Notes: generated from the sequence alone by a model not told the origin. 64,000 bases of DNA from Enoplolaimus lenunculus (GCA_030248215.1 JASANG010002360.1:176306-240305), one strand, 5' to 3'; shown: positions 36,157-49,055, counted from the first letter of the stretch. Translations and numbers: made by a program.

Positions 36157-36937
36157 TTAAGCAATATTCACATGTGCAAGATTTACAGCGAGAACTCACA
36201 GCTACAAATTGTACGTAATGCTGCCAGCTGCTAATATGTGTATAAGCAAACATCATTTTCATTCTGAATCTTGACAAGAATTTATCTAAATAATTTGTAG
36301 ATAACTGCAATAAATATCAACAAGCATCAGCTAAAAATTATCAATTCAGCCAATGATGATGAATTAATTAGACTTTTACAAGGATATTCATATATATGAA
36401 TTGATGATTTCTTGACTTGAAACGCTTTCATGTTCATACAATTTCTATTTAATGTCTAAAATGTAAAACTATTTCTGTCACAACTGCCGTAGATCTTAAA
36501 TAAATTCAAAAAATCAAAATTAAGTCAAAGCGCTCAGCAACACAGTTTCCGATTGGCCAATCAAAATGCATGTGCAAAAAAGTCAGGCGACTTGCAGCTG
36601 CGATGACACGTCCGAATTAATTTTAATAACCCGAATTCCAGTGAATAATTTGCAGTTGCAAGCACTTCAAATCAGTTTAGGTACCAAACTTGCACATGCA
36701 AATTGCACGTGCTAGTTTTTCTGTTAAATAAACTTGCACTTGCAAGTTATGTCCGAAATCCCGTTCGAAAAACTTGCAGCTGCAAATAATTTAGTTCACA
36801 TGTGTGAATAACCAAGCAAGTTCAATGAATTTATTGCAGCCGGTTTCTTATTGGCTGATGAAAAAAAGTAAGTTCTGCGCGCAATTCGCAGCTGCAGGTT
36901 CTCGCAGCAAAAACTTGCACGTGTGAATAGGGCTTAA
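36157..36937. mobile_element. Long TTAA-flanked element of the 10,647 family
   Basis: Starts TTAA-GCAATATTCACATGTGCAAG and ends TTGCACGTGTGAATAGGGC-TTAA. About 780 bp, versus 281 bp for the 10,647 copy. The right-hand 215 bp closely follow the short copy (TCCGAAATCCCGTTCGAAAA; GGCTGATGAAAA). The additional left part has no recognisable coding sequence. Confidence 0.65.
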
Positions 36938-37039
36938 TGCATAAAGTATACTACTAGCAACTCAGTGCATGCTGTGTACACGATTTCTAATAATCCAATG
37001 CGCAGTGATGTACAATTAAGTGTTTTCTATGGATGTGCA

Positions 37040-37225
37040 GTACAAAATCTCCACAAGACATAAAAGTCCCCCGGCCGTCCAGTTCTCATAATCAAGCGGT
37101 GATGGTAATAGCAACCGATTCTGGAGACCGGGTTAAATCTTATAGCGTAGGCTTATAGATCTCTCAGATCAAATAAAACTATTTATGAGCCAAACGGTTA
37201 AAACGTATCTGGCACGCCCATGAAC
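37040..37225 (+). mobile_element. tRNA-derived SINE copy
   Basis: Head ACAAAATCTCCACAAGACAT, tRNA-like part with GCGGTGATGGTAATAGC and the weak B box CCGGGTTAAATCTTAT, then a tail like the other copies. More diverged than the 49,675 copy. Confidence 0.55.
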
Positions 37226-38150
37226 CACAACAGGAACTGTTTCTAATCTGATTGAAAACAGAGGCGTATACCACACGGAGGTCAAGAGATATATCCACAC
37301 CCGAAATTTACTTCAGAGTCGACAAAAACTCCAGAGGATTTAGAACAAACCTTCTGGCTTGTAGAGTATAATGATTTGCATGATACCCTTCCGAAACAAA
37401 TCCTGGCTACAGCGATTGATTGGAAACAATATTTGGTAATGATGCGATACAACAGCTGAAGCTTTTTTGGCCACAATATACCTATGTCCTGAGACTGTTC
37501 AAGAATGATATCGTAACCAAGGTTATTTATATTATTTTCATACTTTTCAATGTTTTGCTTTATTTTAATGGCACTAAAAAGATGACTAGCAAAAACAGAG
37601 CCGCTCTATTTTATTGCTAGTTTTAGGGTGTACGTAAAAACAACGGCACGTTGGGTGAGTTGTGTCCGGGGGCACTTCCCAAAGCCACAACTTTACGTTA
37701 TCATATCAGGTACGAACACTGCATACACTGAAGATTTGTTTACCGAATCCAATTTTATAAACCATTTTACTCGATTTATTTTGGTGCCCGGTTCCACAAA
37801 TCAAAAGGCATGCCACTAAAACCAATTGTCTAGTTTTGTCACTGGCTAGAAACTTTGTCTTGGCTCAAGTAACGATTTCAACAGTGTTTTTATTCCAGTA
37901 AACCATTTTGACCGCATTCATTTAGCAAAAGAAATTATTACAAATATTTAAACCTAAAGTTTATCGCTGTCATATTGTATTATGGGTTTTGAAGCCTTTA
38001 TATTTTGGTTTCATTTTAATAAATTAGCACTTTCCCGCATGCATATTTTGTGTCATTTGAGTCTTAACGGCCCGATTACAAAAGCTTAACGCTTGAGCCA
38101 AACGGCGATTCCGCGTTGTGCGAAAATTTTGTACTGCGCATAGGCGTAGT

Positions 38151-38332
38151 GGCCCATATGTAATATAGAACAGGGCCGGAACGCAGTAGTATTAGCATAT
38201 TTCTAAGGAAAAGCCTAAGACTAAGCGTATCAATGAGCTTATACGTATTAAGCCTAAGTTTAAGCCTAAAGCCTAAGCAAAAAAGTTACAGCCCCACCGA
38301 AAAACGTTCCGGCCCTGTTCTATACATAGGGC
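38151..38332. mobile_element. MITE with TTAGGC-like hexamers, reversed copy
   Basis: Starts GGCCCATATGTAATATAGAA-CAGGGCCGGAACG and ends CGTTCCGGCCCTGTTCTATA-CATAGGGC. The interior is AAGCCTAAGTTTAAGCC-type repeats, the complement of the array in the 8,292 copy. Confidence 0.75.
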
Positions 38333-39108
38333 GGCGTAATAATTGTTGAACACTGCATATAGTTTTATTTTATGTATATATTTAAATTTGAGAAAACGAT
38401 TTGCTGACATGTCAAGCCATGTAAAAAGCACAAGCGGAACGTTTTTCTGCGGGACTTCAATTGAATAAGCTTGAGCTTTTAGACTAAATTTTTTTGGTTA
38501 AAAAAATTAACACAACCTGTAAAAATTGTGATATCGAATTTTTGTTCATGCGATACACTTATCAGCGAAAGTTTTCGGTGCGTTATTTAGGAATCAAATT
38601 AAATTTCATGTCCTGTGTTAAAGTTTGCAACACTAGCATACACGAAATCAAATTTAAGCATTCATTCTCTTCTGGGATTACAAGACAGTTTAACTCAGAC
38701 TTAAATCTGATTTATCGTATATATATTATATATATATATTATATATATTATATTCCTATATATTTCTGTCCAGAAAATACAATTTGTTTCCTGCGTATAG
38801 CACGAGCCGTATACCTACATTAGCTACCAAATATAAGCTCATGTCGTTTTCTGTGCGCACGCCTAAGAAATAACGTTTAAGCCAAAGTCAAAACCGTAAA
38901 CCGCTCAACATAAACCTTCGCCTAAGTTTATTCCTAAACTTAAGTGTAAACCAATATTTGTTCCTACACTCATAAACCTAATTTTTAAAGTTTATAATAT
39001 AAAGATATGTCTAACTCTAAGTCAATGTATACTGTATTGCTATGCCAAAGTCTAAAGCAAGCCTGAACAAAAGCAAAAGCCTAAAATTTTTGGAGATTCG
39101 GATGTGTT

Positions 39109-39751
39109 CTACACGAAAACTAAAATTGTCTTGTATTCAAGAAATACTGTCTGAAATTTAAGACAAGTATGTCCGAAGACAGACTCCAGACATATGTCTT
39201 CAATTCCAGACTTTTATTCCTTAAAAATTTTCAGAAATATAGGTCTGAAGTTTTTCGCACTTAAATGTCTAAAACTTAAGAGTTTGTTTTATGAACAATT
39301 AAGACAAATATTTCTGAAGTATAATACAAATATTTTTGAAATAAAACAAAGGTGATTTGCCAGGCTAACCGACTTCAAAATAGGGGGCTATAGATCAAGC
39401 AGATACCTTAATACGTCTAAAACGTAAGCATAGGTTGGGAGAGCCTGAGTTCAACCCGAAATATCTTTGAAATGTACACGTTATTAAGAATATAACGGAG
39501 TAAATTTTCACATACATAAAAATCAGACAATTATTTCTTGAATATAAAACATTTCTTGAAACAAAGAAACTGGGGTCTTATAAATTGGCAATAGCAATTA
39601 CGTGAATATAAGACATGTATGTTTTAACCATTTAAGAAACAATTTTGTGAACTGTTTAAGGCTATGAATGCCTGAAACACAAGACATTTATGTCTTGAAA
39701 TTTTTATAAGTATAAGTCTTGAAGTTTTAAGACTATTTACTTTCTGTGTAG
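39109..39751. repeat. Repeat rich in TATGTCTTGAA/AAGACA words with ACACGAAAAC-type ends
   Basis: The left end CTACACGAAAACTAAAATTG and the right end ACTATTTACTTTCTGTGTAG are imperfect inverted repeats. In between, TGTCTT and AAGACA words recur many times in both orientations. A SINE-like block (AACGTAAGCATAGGTTGGGA) lies near 39,360-39,480. Related pieces are at 28,811-28,990 and 50,318-50,375. Confidence 0.5.
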
Positions 39752-39999
39752 TAGATACTACACATGGGTGATAGTTTGTGCATACTCAAGTGTCAGATCA
39801 AATTTAAAAAATCATGCATCAGAACTAGAAGTATAGGAAGGGCCTTGTACACTTCACTTTACACATTTATGGCTCAGGTTTAGGTTTAAGAAAAGGTTTA
39901 AGTATACGTTTAGACGTTGCCATAGCTAATCCTGCTCCTAAACCAAATCCTATTCCTAAAGTGTAAATGCAGAAAAATGAGCACGTACGAGTCTTTCAA

Positions 40000-42119
40000 T
40001 GAAATAAAGGTTGAAACAGTAAGGACTCGAAAACAGTCCACTCCATTCAGGATTACGCTTCAGTTGTAAGCTTGCGTTAAACCCGGGCACAGAAAAAAAT
40101 AAACAATCTGATCGATTTATGACATTTCAAAATAAATGGTTTCAACAAAATAAAATACAATAATAACAAAAAAATATGCACAATAAAACAACAAACACCA
40201 ACAACACGAAACACACAATATACAGCATGCTCGTCAAAACCACAAGCGCACTTTGACCAAAATTGATCATAAACTTGCAACTTATTTCAAATCTTTAAAC
40301 ACTGACGCTCCAAGAGGGACACTACCGGCTACGTCCTCACAGAGCAAAATCAAAATTTTTTATTAAGATTTCGTACTAAAATCGTGTTTGGCTTCTCGAC
40401 CGCTTCACTGGGACCGCATTTTTACCTATTAAACATTGCGCCGTTCCCCGCCAAATAATATTGGATCCGTCAGTGAAACGAAAAGTTTCTGGCAAATTTT
40501 TACGCAAACTTTTGCTAATACGGTTTTAGACAAAACTTTATTTACACCGTTTAAACCACCAACGCCATTTTCACAGAAAAAAATACCGAAACAAACTCTC
40601 CACATTCTATAAACCCAATTTGGTAGCGTTCGAAATTTTATGCCCCAGCCCTAAACTGTTGATCCAAAGCGAGAGGCTGAGGTCAGAATTTTGCTTCGAA
40701 AACGTACAACTTTATTTAGACTCTCACTGCAATTGAGAATACCAAGCGAAGTTTGGTTACCTCTAGAATCCAGCAGGTTGTTCCAAATCCTGTAATTTTT
40801 TTATCGTGTCTCCAAAAATTTTGAGGAACTACATCCCCACTATCACTCCTTGTATACGTCTTCGATTCTCAACCCACGCTCTCAACTAAAAACTATCTCG
40901 ACACTAGGACGAACCGTTTTTGGTAGGTCGCACTGGTTATGTAGTATGGTTAAATTTGGGCCAAGGCGCTTCTGTAGGCAGTCAACTTGACTGGGTGGTT
41001 GGGCCAAACGCGCATCAAGTAGGATAAAATAGCGGTCGTTCACAAACTATGATCCTAGCCATGAATTTTTCTTGAGGGGGTCACCTTTTTAATTCTGAAC
41101 ATACATTGAGTGTAAAATCAATTTGTTTCAGCTAAGATATATTTTATTAAACAGAAATAAATATTTTAGAAGAATTGGGGCATTGGTTTTTTAACGGACT
41201 TCTAGATACGCTCCTGCCATAAAGGCACGTGCAAAATAAGGTTTATCGGGTGCTTTGACGACATATGGACTAATTTTTGGGGCCCCCGAACAAAACCGAT
41301 TTGTCAGCCGTGTGTCCGAAACCAAAACAAACAAATCGTTATAATCCCGTGGGAGGGACAGATTGCATAGTTTAGGACAGTGTTCAATGCAACGTGAGCA
41401 TTCTTATACAAAATGGTTCGTCCCTGGCGCAGTGACAGATTCAAAATTTCTGCCGGGGCGTGAGCGATATATAATTGTGAAACAATCTCGCAAGCGAACT
41501 GACCGAGAAACCAAACTCAATTTCAGTACTAAATCTTAGCGTAAAAATTTGGTTTTGATCTTTTATGCTGGATATAGGCAAAGCCTGGCTACACCACTGG
41601 TATGTGCCGTGGTGAATTCAGTTTAGTGCTTTATGCTTTTAAGGGATACGATAAAAATCTCGAGCTTTCTAAGTGGCCTTTAAGTAGATAAGTCATAAAC
41701 CAAAAATACGTTTTCGGACGTGACTCACTTTTAGAACGAAAAAAATTATTAATAGCGATTGGCTGCTGGCAAGCTAGGATTGCTAACTTTATGGCTTCAA
41801 TAAAAGTTCGGTAATTTGGATATTAAGTGTGTTGTTATTTTTGAGACGGCCTGGATGATGTCGTCTCTATAAAATTTAATGAAGTTTTGGTTTTCTAGGG
41901 TAAATAACACTTGTAAAAATTTAGGTGTCAACAATACGGAAAAGATCTGAATTTTTTGAGGGTTGGTTCGTAACTGATCCCTAAAATAAGTCCTATTTGC
42001 CCCCCTGATTTTGAAAAACGTATTTTTGATTGTTTAATGTTTAAAATTTGCATAATTACGCGCAGAATCAATTTTAGTGTGTACAACCTATTGAATTAGG
42101 ACTAAAAACGCTGGTATTC
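40000..42119. other. Intergenic region without recognised feature
   Basis: No supported gene or clear transposon boundary. Short stretches resemble degraded repeats, but I could not assign them. Confidence 0.3.
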
Positions 42120-42245
42120 GAATGTTTGCATCATGACTCAACAACCGAGTGGCATAGGTGCAGGACTGCGTATTCCAAGTTTATTGGTTCGATCTCACCA
42201 ATTTTGGCCGCATGTTAACCTTTTCTCGATTTTGTATTGCAGGCC
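42120..42245 (+). repeat. tRNA-like SINE fragment
   Basis: An A-box-like AACCGAGTGGCAT and a B-box-like TGGTTCGATCTCACC are spaced as in a tRNA-derived promoter, followed by GTTAACCTTTTCTCGATT. The head differs from the 49,675 family. Confidence 0.4.
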
Positions 42246-42531
42246 TATACCTTTGTTCTCATATATTTGTAGCACCTATCGCAAGTTGGTGATAGACAGG
42301 GTGTAAACTGATAATAAAAATAACGAAAACGGATAGCGATCAAAATAACGGAAACGTAAGATGGATATTGAAGTATAAAAGTTTCAAAAATAATATATAT
42401 TTCTGTCACCACAATTGAGGAATGTAAAAACTCATCGGGCTTTGTAAAATTTTAAAGAAGAAATAGTGGATGCACCGATATTTTCGAAGATTTTGGATGA
42501 ATTTCGTAATTTTTACTTCACATCAAATAAT

Positions 42532-42979
42532 TACTGTATTGACCCGAATAAGAGGGGGGTAATAAGAGGGAGTCCCCATTTTGAGTCCCGATCAATAAGA
42601 TTCCGAATCCCTAATAAGAGTCCGTAAGCGGATAGAGTCCTTAAACCTTAATTAGAGTCCATAAATGTCAATTATCCCTATTGTAGCGGACAAATGACTC
42701 CAGGACCAAATAACTTGAGTTCGAAGCTTTAAAGCGTACTTAAATTTTGAAAGTAAATTCCTAAGTATAACCTTGTATTATCGCTCAAGCTATTGACACA
42801 AGACAAATAATCGTTTAACTCAACGGATAATTGCAATACCGGATATATATCACTAACGAAGGGTGGTGGAGCGTGGGTTAAAAATCAATAACAGTCCGTA
42901 ACCGAATAACAAGGGGGGAACCCTCTGGAGAGGCCAAATAAATATGAGTCACCCTCCTCTTATTCGGGTCAATACTGTA
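42532..42979 (+). mobile_element. TA-flanked MITE, full-length copy
   Basis: 448 bp from TACTGTATTGACCCGAATAA to TTATTCGGGTCAATACTGTA, with long terminal inverted repeats and TA at each end. The interior has a series of AGAGTCC words and TTAACTCAACGGATAATTGC. No coding sequence. The TA target points to Tc1/mariner-type mobilisation, which is inference. Confidence 0.85.
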
Positions 42980-43065
42980 CAGCATAAGTGTAACGAAAAA
43001 TTGCGAGATTTATCTGCGTTTTAAAACTAATTTTGAGCATAAAAATAGCTAAATTTCCGGTACTA

Positions 43066-43285
43066 CACTGCAAAAAATGGTGAGTCAAATTGACTTTCTC
43101 CTAAATAGGCTTTTCCGGACTCACAAACTGAGTCAAAATTCGACTCCGCCAGAGTCAAATTTGACTCACTTAGCGACTCATTAAGTCGAATTTGACTTCG
43201 GTGGAGTCAAAGTTTGACTCAGTTTGTGTAGTCCGGAAAAGCCTCTTTCGGAGGGAGTCAATTTGACTCACCATTTTTTGCAGTG
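43066..43285. mobile_element. Palindromic MITE with 5-bp target duplication
   Basis: Starts CACTGCAAAAAATGGTGAGT and ends with its complement; almost the whole 220 bp folds on itself. It is flanked on both sides by TACTA (43,061-43,065 and 43,286-43,290). The interior repeats GAGTCAAATTTGACTC-like words. The CACTG ends suggest a CMC- or Transib-related group, not settled. Confidence 0.75.
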
Positions 43286-45689
43286 TACTACAAGGAAAAC
43301 GAAAACTGACACCGAATTTGCCGGAAACGAAAATGGATATCCGGTTACACCCTGGTGATTGCTCTTGTAACTTTCTAATCAATACTTGGTGAGCTTTGAA
43401 ATTCGGAACATTTTTTAGGTTTGAACTGTGTTTTACTTATGCGCAAAATTTGAGATCCGATACCACAGAACTTCATGGTTTTGAAAACCCATCACGAATT
43501 GGAGACATGATGTTTTACATATTTTGGAATACGGGCTTGGGCGTCCGCAGAAAATTATGTTTGGGGGTGCACCGAATAATTTTGCGGCACCCCTACGTCT
43601 GCAACTCAAGATTGTTACTTTTGGAACGAGTCAATTTGGGGGCACCAGCCAACCCGTTGGGAAACCCATGTTTCCAGCAGACCAAGACGCATTTTATCAG
43701 GCAGAAACAATTTGGCAAATAGGCAGACACAACAAGCGCAGTAGACTGAATAATGTAAAAATAAACGTCTTTTCATTCAGTTTGTCAACTTTGTCATTGT
43801 AGTAAAACCACGCAAAAAGCAAAAATGTTTAATAGAACTTCCCTTCGAGAATTTATGTACTTAAATGACGGGAATTTTAGTGATAAACTAGCATCACGGT
43901 TGAGTCATTTAGGTACGTTCTAGTTCAACTTCAGTCTTTACTCTTGATCTTATGCTATTGCTTAACAGTTTTACGGACCGCGAAATGTCTAATTTGTCAC
44001 TGCTGATATTAGCTCAATTGATTTCGGGTAATTAATAGCATTCTTTATAGAACTTGCTCGAGTATTTGCTTACCCGTCTTTATTGTCTCTTTTATGGGCC
44101 GATTGTTTAACAATTATTTAGTTGCGACATAATTTATAATTGTATAAGTGTGGGGCACCACAGGTAACGTATAAAATTTACCCAAATTCGGCTTGTTCTT
44201 TTGAGCTCAAACACCAGCCTTTAAATAACTGACAGAGAGCAGTAGTCATATTTATATTTATGTATATTTTTGACATTTTGTCACAAAAAAACTAAACAGG
44301 CAAACAACATATACTCTGGAGGAGAGAAGATCAAACTTTTGCCCGATACTACTTTTAAGGCCGCAACATTTTCTGGTGGCACTGTTGGTAGGCATTAATC
44401 ATAGACAATATTTTTTGCTTCCCGTAACCTTTTATAAACATTTTCAAATTAATAGCAAGGATGTACAAAATAGGCTTATAATCTAGAACAATGTGACAAA
44501 AACAAGCATAATATATACAAGTACGAGTTCCAATTGTGCGAGAGCAATTTGCAAAACAGAAATGCAAATTTTATTTTTCAGAAATAAACGAATACTGTTA
44601 AGACACAAACAAATGCAACGTTTACCAAACCTATCAACGACAATGAGGATACATTCGTCTAATACGTAATTAATTGAGGACTTTATTCGACTGATTTGCG
44701 ATTAACGGCAACATTTTTAATTTGAAAATCCAATGACAGTAGCAGATAGTGTAACAACTCTTATGTGCACCAGGACACCATTTTGCGCGACACATGGACA
44801 ATAAACTGCGCCTATGAAACTTTACGTAGGTGTGGGCGATAAATGCAGACTTGTAAACAACAGGTCACGCTTCAAACACATGTTCTTGTAAATTGTTCTA
44901 GCCATAAACTGCAAGTTGTGGGCACTGAAAGAGACTTTTATTAAATTATTGATTTGAAAGCGGCGAATTTTATATTTGCATCAAAAGATTTTTACAATTT
45001 TAAACATTTTAACAAGAAAACAGTTATACGCGGTGCCGAGTTGCCACTGCGTGGTACAATAAAGTATAGGCCAACCCCTAAATCGTTCAAAGATAACAAT
45101 TTGCCTATTTTTTCAGAACAGCATTTTCCCAAGTTTAGGAGGTTCTATATATCGCAAGATTTGTAGGCCTTGGCTTCGATATGAACAAATGAGCACAAAC
45201 TGTGTACACGAAATATTAATGCAAAACATTTCTCTAACGATACGTCAGATATATTTGGTCCACGAATGAATAAGTCAAGTAGCCAGGTCACAATGTTATC
45301 AGGGGGCTAAACATTTTTCAGGAGGGGCATGCAAGGGTTTGCGATGCCATACTAGAATGGTTAAAAATTTCATTGAGGGGCTGAGCCCCTGTGGCTTCCC
45401 TCCAGTTACGGACCCATAATAAATTGTTATCAAATTGATTTGCTAAAAAATTAAAAACTTTGTGGGCAAGCTGCAAACTTCATTATTCATATTCAAGGTC
45501 AGATCGTGAAACAAAGCTAATTTATATCGCAAGCAGACAACTTTCAGACAACACCCAAACGTCTAACTAGTCGCATTACAGAACGGCTTAACTGATAAAC
45601 CGGCTAGCGATATAGAGCCATCATTAATCACCATCGAATTTAATTGTACCCTGCAGATCCGGGGTTAGTTTTATTTAGGCAATTCGAAG

Positions 45690-45865
45690 CAATAAGTACT
45701 GGCCTACGGCCAAGGAGAGCCGGATGGGCTCCGCCCCCCTGGAAAATTTTTTGGCTCTTCTGGAAAACTTTCAACCTTGCTTGTATAGTCAACGAAATCC
45801 TCTGTATGACCCGTCTGAAAATTTTTTGACCAACTAGCAATGTGAGCTGGCTACGGGCGACCTGA
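45690..45865. repeat. Dispersed repeat with GTAGCCA-type ends
   Basis: Starts ACTGGCCTACGGCCAAGGAG and ends GTGAGCTGGCTACGGGCG, with CTTTCAACCTTGCTTGTATA inside. Same family as the 27,310 and 34,855 copies. A neighbouring GGGGCTGAGCCCC stretch at about 45,300-45,410 may be another relative. Confidence 0.55.
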
Positions 45866-46319
45866 AACAGTATTCAAATTAAGCTATATCTAAGTCAAAC
45901 CGCAGCAGGACGTTGTGCACTGTAGGCAGTTTGAAAATTTCAACAAACTGGTGATGTTTTGTGGTATTTTTATAAATTGTTGAAAATTATAAAGCATTTT
46001 TCGCGTTTTCAAAGTAGCGGTTGTCTTCATGCTTAAAAATAGGACAAACACTAAAAAGGTTTCGCCTTCGCGCACGTTGATTGCACAACATGGCATTTTG
46101 CGATACTTGCTGTATACGGTCGTTTGAAATGCGAAAAAAGTTTAAAATAGCGCTTAATTGTTGAAATAGTTCCAGCTGAACACGTTTTATGTTTACGGTT
46201 TCTTTTTACTGGAGAATCTTTTATATCCGCTGCTGAAACATAAAACTATGTTTTAAACGCCAGCTAGAGAACGCTACTAACAAAACTTCAGGACAAAGCA
46301 TATAAATATTGTTGCGGTG

Positions 46320-46520
46320 ACACTTTGGCTTAAGCTTAGGTTTAGGCTTAAGCTTAGGCTAAGGCTTAGGCTCAGGCTTAGGCTTAGACTTAGACTTAGG
46401 CTTACACTCAGTCTCAGGCTTAGCTTTAGGCTTAGGCTTAGGCTTAGGCTTTAGGCTGTAGACTTAGACTTAAGCTTAGGCTTAGGCTTAGGTGTGAGCT
46501 TATACACTGTTACGGCCCTT
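46320..46520. repeat. Long TTAGGC-like hexamer array
   Basis: About 180 bp of degenerate GCTTAGGCTTAGG, TTAGACTTAG and CTCAGGCTTAG units, ending GAGCTTATACACTGTTACGG-CCC like the 8,292 MITE. The left terminal repeat is not obvious, so this is a partial or rearranged copy with an expanded array. Confidence 0.7.
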
Positions 46521-47124
46521 ATCCATGTTTTTCAAAATCATCGCTACTTCGCGTGGAACCTTCGCCTCTTAAACACAAGTGTGGGAAGAAAGTAAACAAG
46601 TACCAACACAAGACGTCCAAAACATTACTCTGATAAATATATTATTGGCCAAACATGGGCGACAAAACATCAAAACACTGTTTTGTTAGCGTTGAAAGAC
46701 TTTTAAAGGCTTTGTAATTTTTTCTTTCAATCAAAAATTTAGCCTCAAATAAAGTATAACACCGGTTTAGGACGCGTTTATTTCTTATCCTTCTTGGTTA
46801 TTTTTAGAACGGTTTTTAGTGAATACACAATTATGTGTCTACGAGCAAAAGTTTTGGAGCTTTACCTGGGTAAACAAGGCATTTGTATCTCATAAAGTCT
46901 GGGGTGTAAATAGAAGGCTTATGTTGGTTTCAGGCTGAATAGAAACAAGTATGTAAACACGTTCAGGTTTACCAGTTTTCGAAAATTAAAATATTTCATT
47001 TCAATCCGGATGCATTCGGTACTTTCACCACACTAACGCACATATGACGACTTAAATAAACATACTTTGAAATCATTTTACCCAAACTTTATTATTCTGT
47101 TCAAAAGTTAAGCGCACGTAAAAA

Positions 47125-47300
47125 TCTCAGGGGTGGCACGTTTTTCTGAGAGACCACAATAGAATAAGCTTAACCTTTAGACTATTTTTTACTTCGGCTT
47201 AGTCTTATGCTTGCGCTTAGGCTTAGGTATAATCTAATGCTCACACTTAGGTTTAGGCTTAAACTTTTTACTTATATTGCTGTTACGGCTCTGTTGTATT
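47125..47300. repeat. MITE with TTAGGC-like hexamers, partial
   Basis: GGCACGTTTTTCTGAGAGAC, AATAGAATAAGCTTAACC and GCTTGCGCTTAGGCTTAGG follow the same order as the 53,858 copy. The terminal repeats are eroded. Confidence 0.6.
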
Positions 47301-48140
47301 TTGGCCAATATTTTAAAAGTTTTTTAAACATATACCGCTAATAAACCGCGTATTTGTTAGATTTATTAACAACATTGCATAGCCGTCAGATTAACTTAAA
47401 AACTTTAAGCAAACCAGAAATAGAAGGGCAGACAGTATAGACATCCACCATATCAATATTATACCCAAAACAGGCAAATAAGTACAGTTAAAAACAAAGC
47501 TATGCAAAACAGCAGTATCATTCACAACTTCCAAACCATTATGTACGGAGCATATTAACGAATTACCGTTGACATAAACTGGTAATTTGAACCTTAGTCG
47601 ATTATTTTCGAATGCAAATTTTGGAAAATTAAAGAATATTTGGTCAAACGCGGCCCCATCGATATAAACAGCGGTTTCAGTTAAACAACAAACGGCTCGT
47701 AGGCCTATGTATAATTGATTTTAGCGCGAAAAATAAAACGCGATATCTTAGAGACAGTGACATATGCTAATTTATTTGTGTGACAAACCGAACGGGATGG
47801 ACCCCAGTACAAAGCTTAGTTTTCAAAATGGAGTGTCAGCTGGGTTTACAATCCGTGCTGGCCAAGGAGGATAGCCAAATTTTGCGACAACAGGGCATCC
47901 AGGTCCTGTTGCGGTATAAAATTTTTTTGTTATTCACCGTTGTCATATAACAAGAAAATCATAGTTTTGCTTTATGAGGCATCGTGAGTATACAATTTTA
48001 ATTAGACCAAGGTTAATATACCTGAACTGTTAATCTGTAACACATCAAATTTGTTAGTGACTTAAGCTTTTACATACCTAATTTAAGTATGCGTTTAAAA
48101 ACGACAAAATGGTAAAGTAATAGCTTAGCAAATTAAGTCG

Positions 48141-48352
48141 TACTGTATTGACCCGAATAAGAGAGGGAGGGTAATAAGAGGAGGGGTCCCCATTTTGAGT
48201 CTGAATCAATAGGAGTCCGTATTCCATATAAGAGTCCGTAAAGCGGATAGAGTCCCACAACCCTAATTAGAGTCCATAAATGTCAATTAACCCTAATTGT
48301 AGCGTATAATTGACTCCAGAACCAAATAATTTGTTTCAAAACTTTAAAGCAC
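48141..48352 (+). repeat. TA-flanked MITE, 3'-truncated copy
   Basis: Starts TACTGTATTGACCCGAATAA and continues colinear with the 42,532 copy up to AAACTTTAAAGCA, then is lost. The right terminal repeat is absent. Confidence 0.75.
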
Positions 48353-48699
48353 TCAACCATTCTAACACGTAGGTCCAAAAAAGAATAATTTTGGGAGATT
48401 TACAGGCTGACAATCGGGGCTGAGAAGTTTTTTCTCTGTATCAAACGTATATGTACCAGTGTTTAAAGTGAGGGTCTGCAACAAATTTTATTTAACATGG
48501 CTAAGTTAAAACTCCATACAAGTTGTCACAACAAATATTCTGAAAAAATGATTGTAAAACTTATCCTGCAAAATTATGACATTTTTAAAACATGCGGCCA
48601 TTTGGCCGTCTCAAAAAGTTTGTTTTGAGGGTCTTTATTCTGTAACAACAATTTCTTCAAAAAATCGGCTAAGCAACAACGTTCTGTCAGGGCCTGGAT

Positions 48700-49055
48700 T
48701 AGCCGGTAATCCAATATCCAGCAGAGTGGGACATTATCCGCGGGTATCCACGGGTACCCAGACTTAACTGCGGGTCAATGCGGGTCGGGTAAAAAATTTC
48801 AGGCGAGGTTATACCCGCGGGTAAAGATTTTTGTCACGCGGGTAAAAAATTCACAATTTTTACCCGCGGCAAACTTTTAAGGTTCAAGGTGGAAAACCTA
48901 CGCAATTGTCTCTTAGTCCGTCTGTTTTATTTCTGGTCAGGTGCGGTCGTGGGTAGATCTTATTTCCGTGGGTATACCCGCGAGTAAAAAATTGTTTTTT
49001 GCCTGGGTAAAGCGCGAATCGGTGAAAAATCCTAACCCACTTCCTACTCTGATAG
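48700..49055. repeat. GGGTACCCGCGGGTA-iterated repeat
   Basis: Many CCGCGGGTA, CACGGGTACCC and GCGGGTCGGGTAAAAAA motifs occur in both orientations, flanked by GTGGGACATTATCCGC and CTAACCCACTTCCTAC. No reading frame is credible. It belongs with other repeats here that are made of one short iterated word. Confidence 0.55.

Noticed and set aside
44954-45166. 70-residue plus-strand frame
   Set aside because: No recognisable motif, splice context or neighbour; compatible with chance in AT-rich DNA.
46320-46520. Interstitial telomere
   Set aside because: The hexamers are degenerate and part of a MITE family with terminal repeats; no uniform telomeric tract is present.
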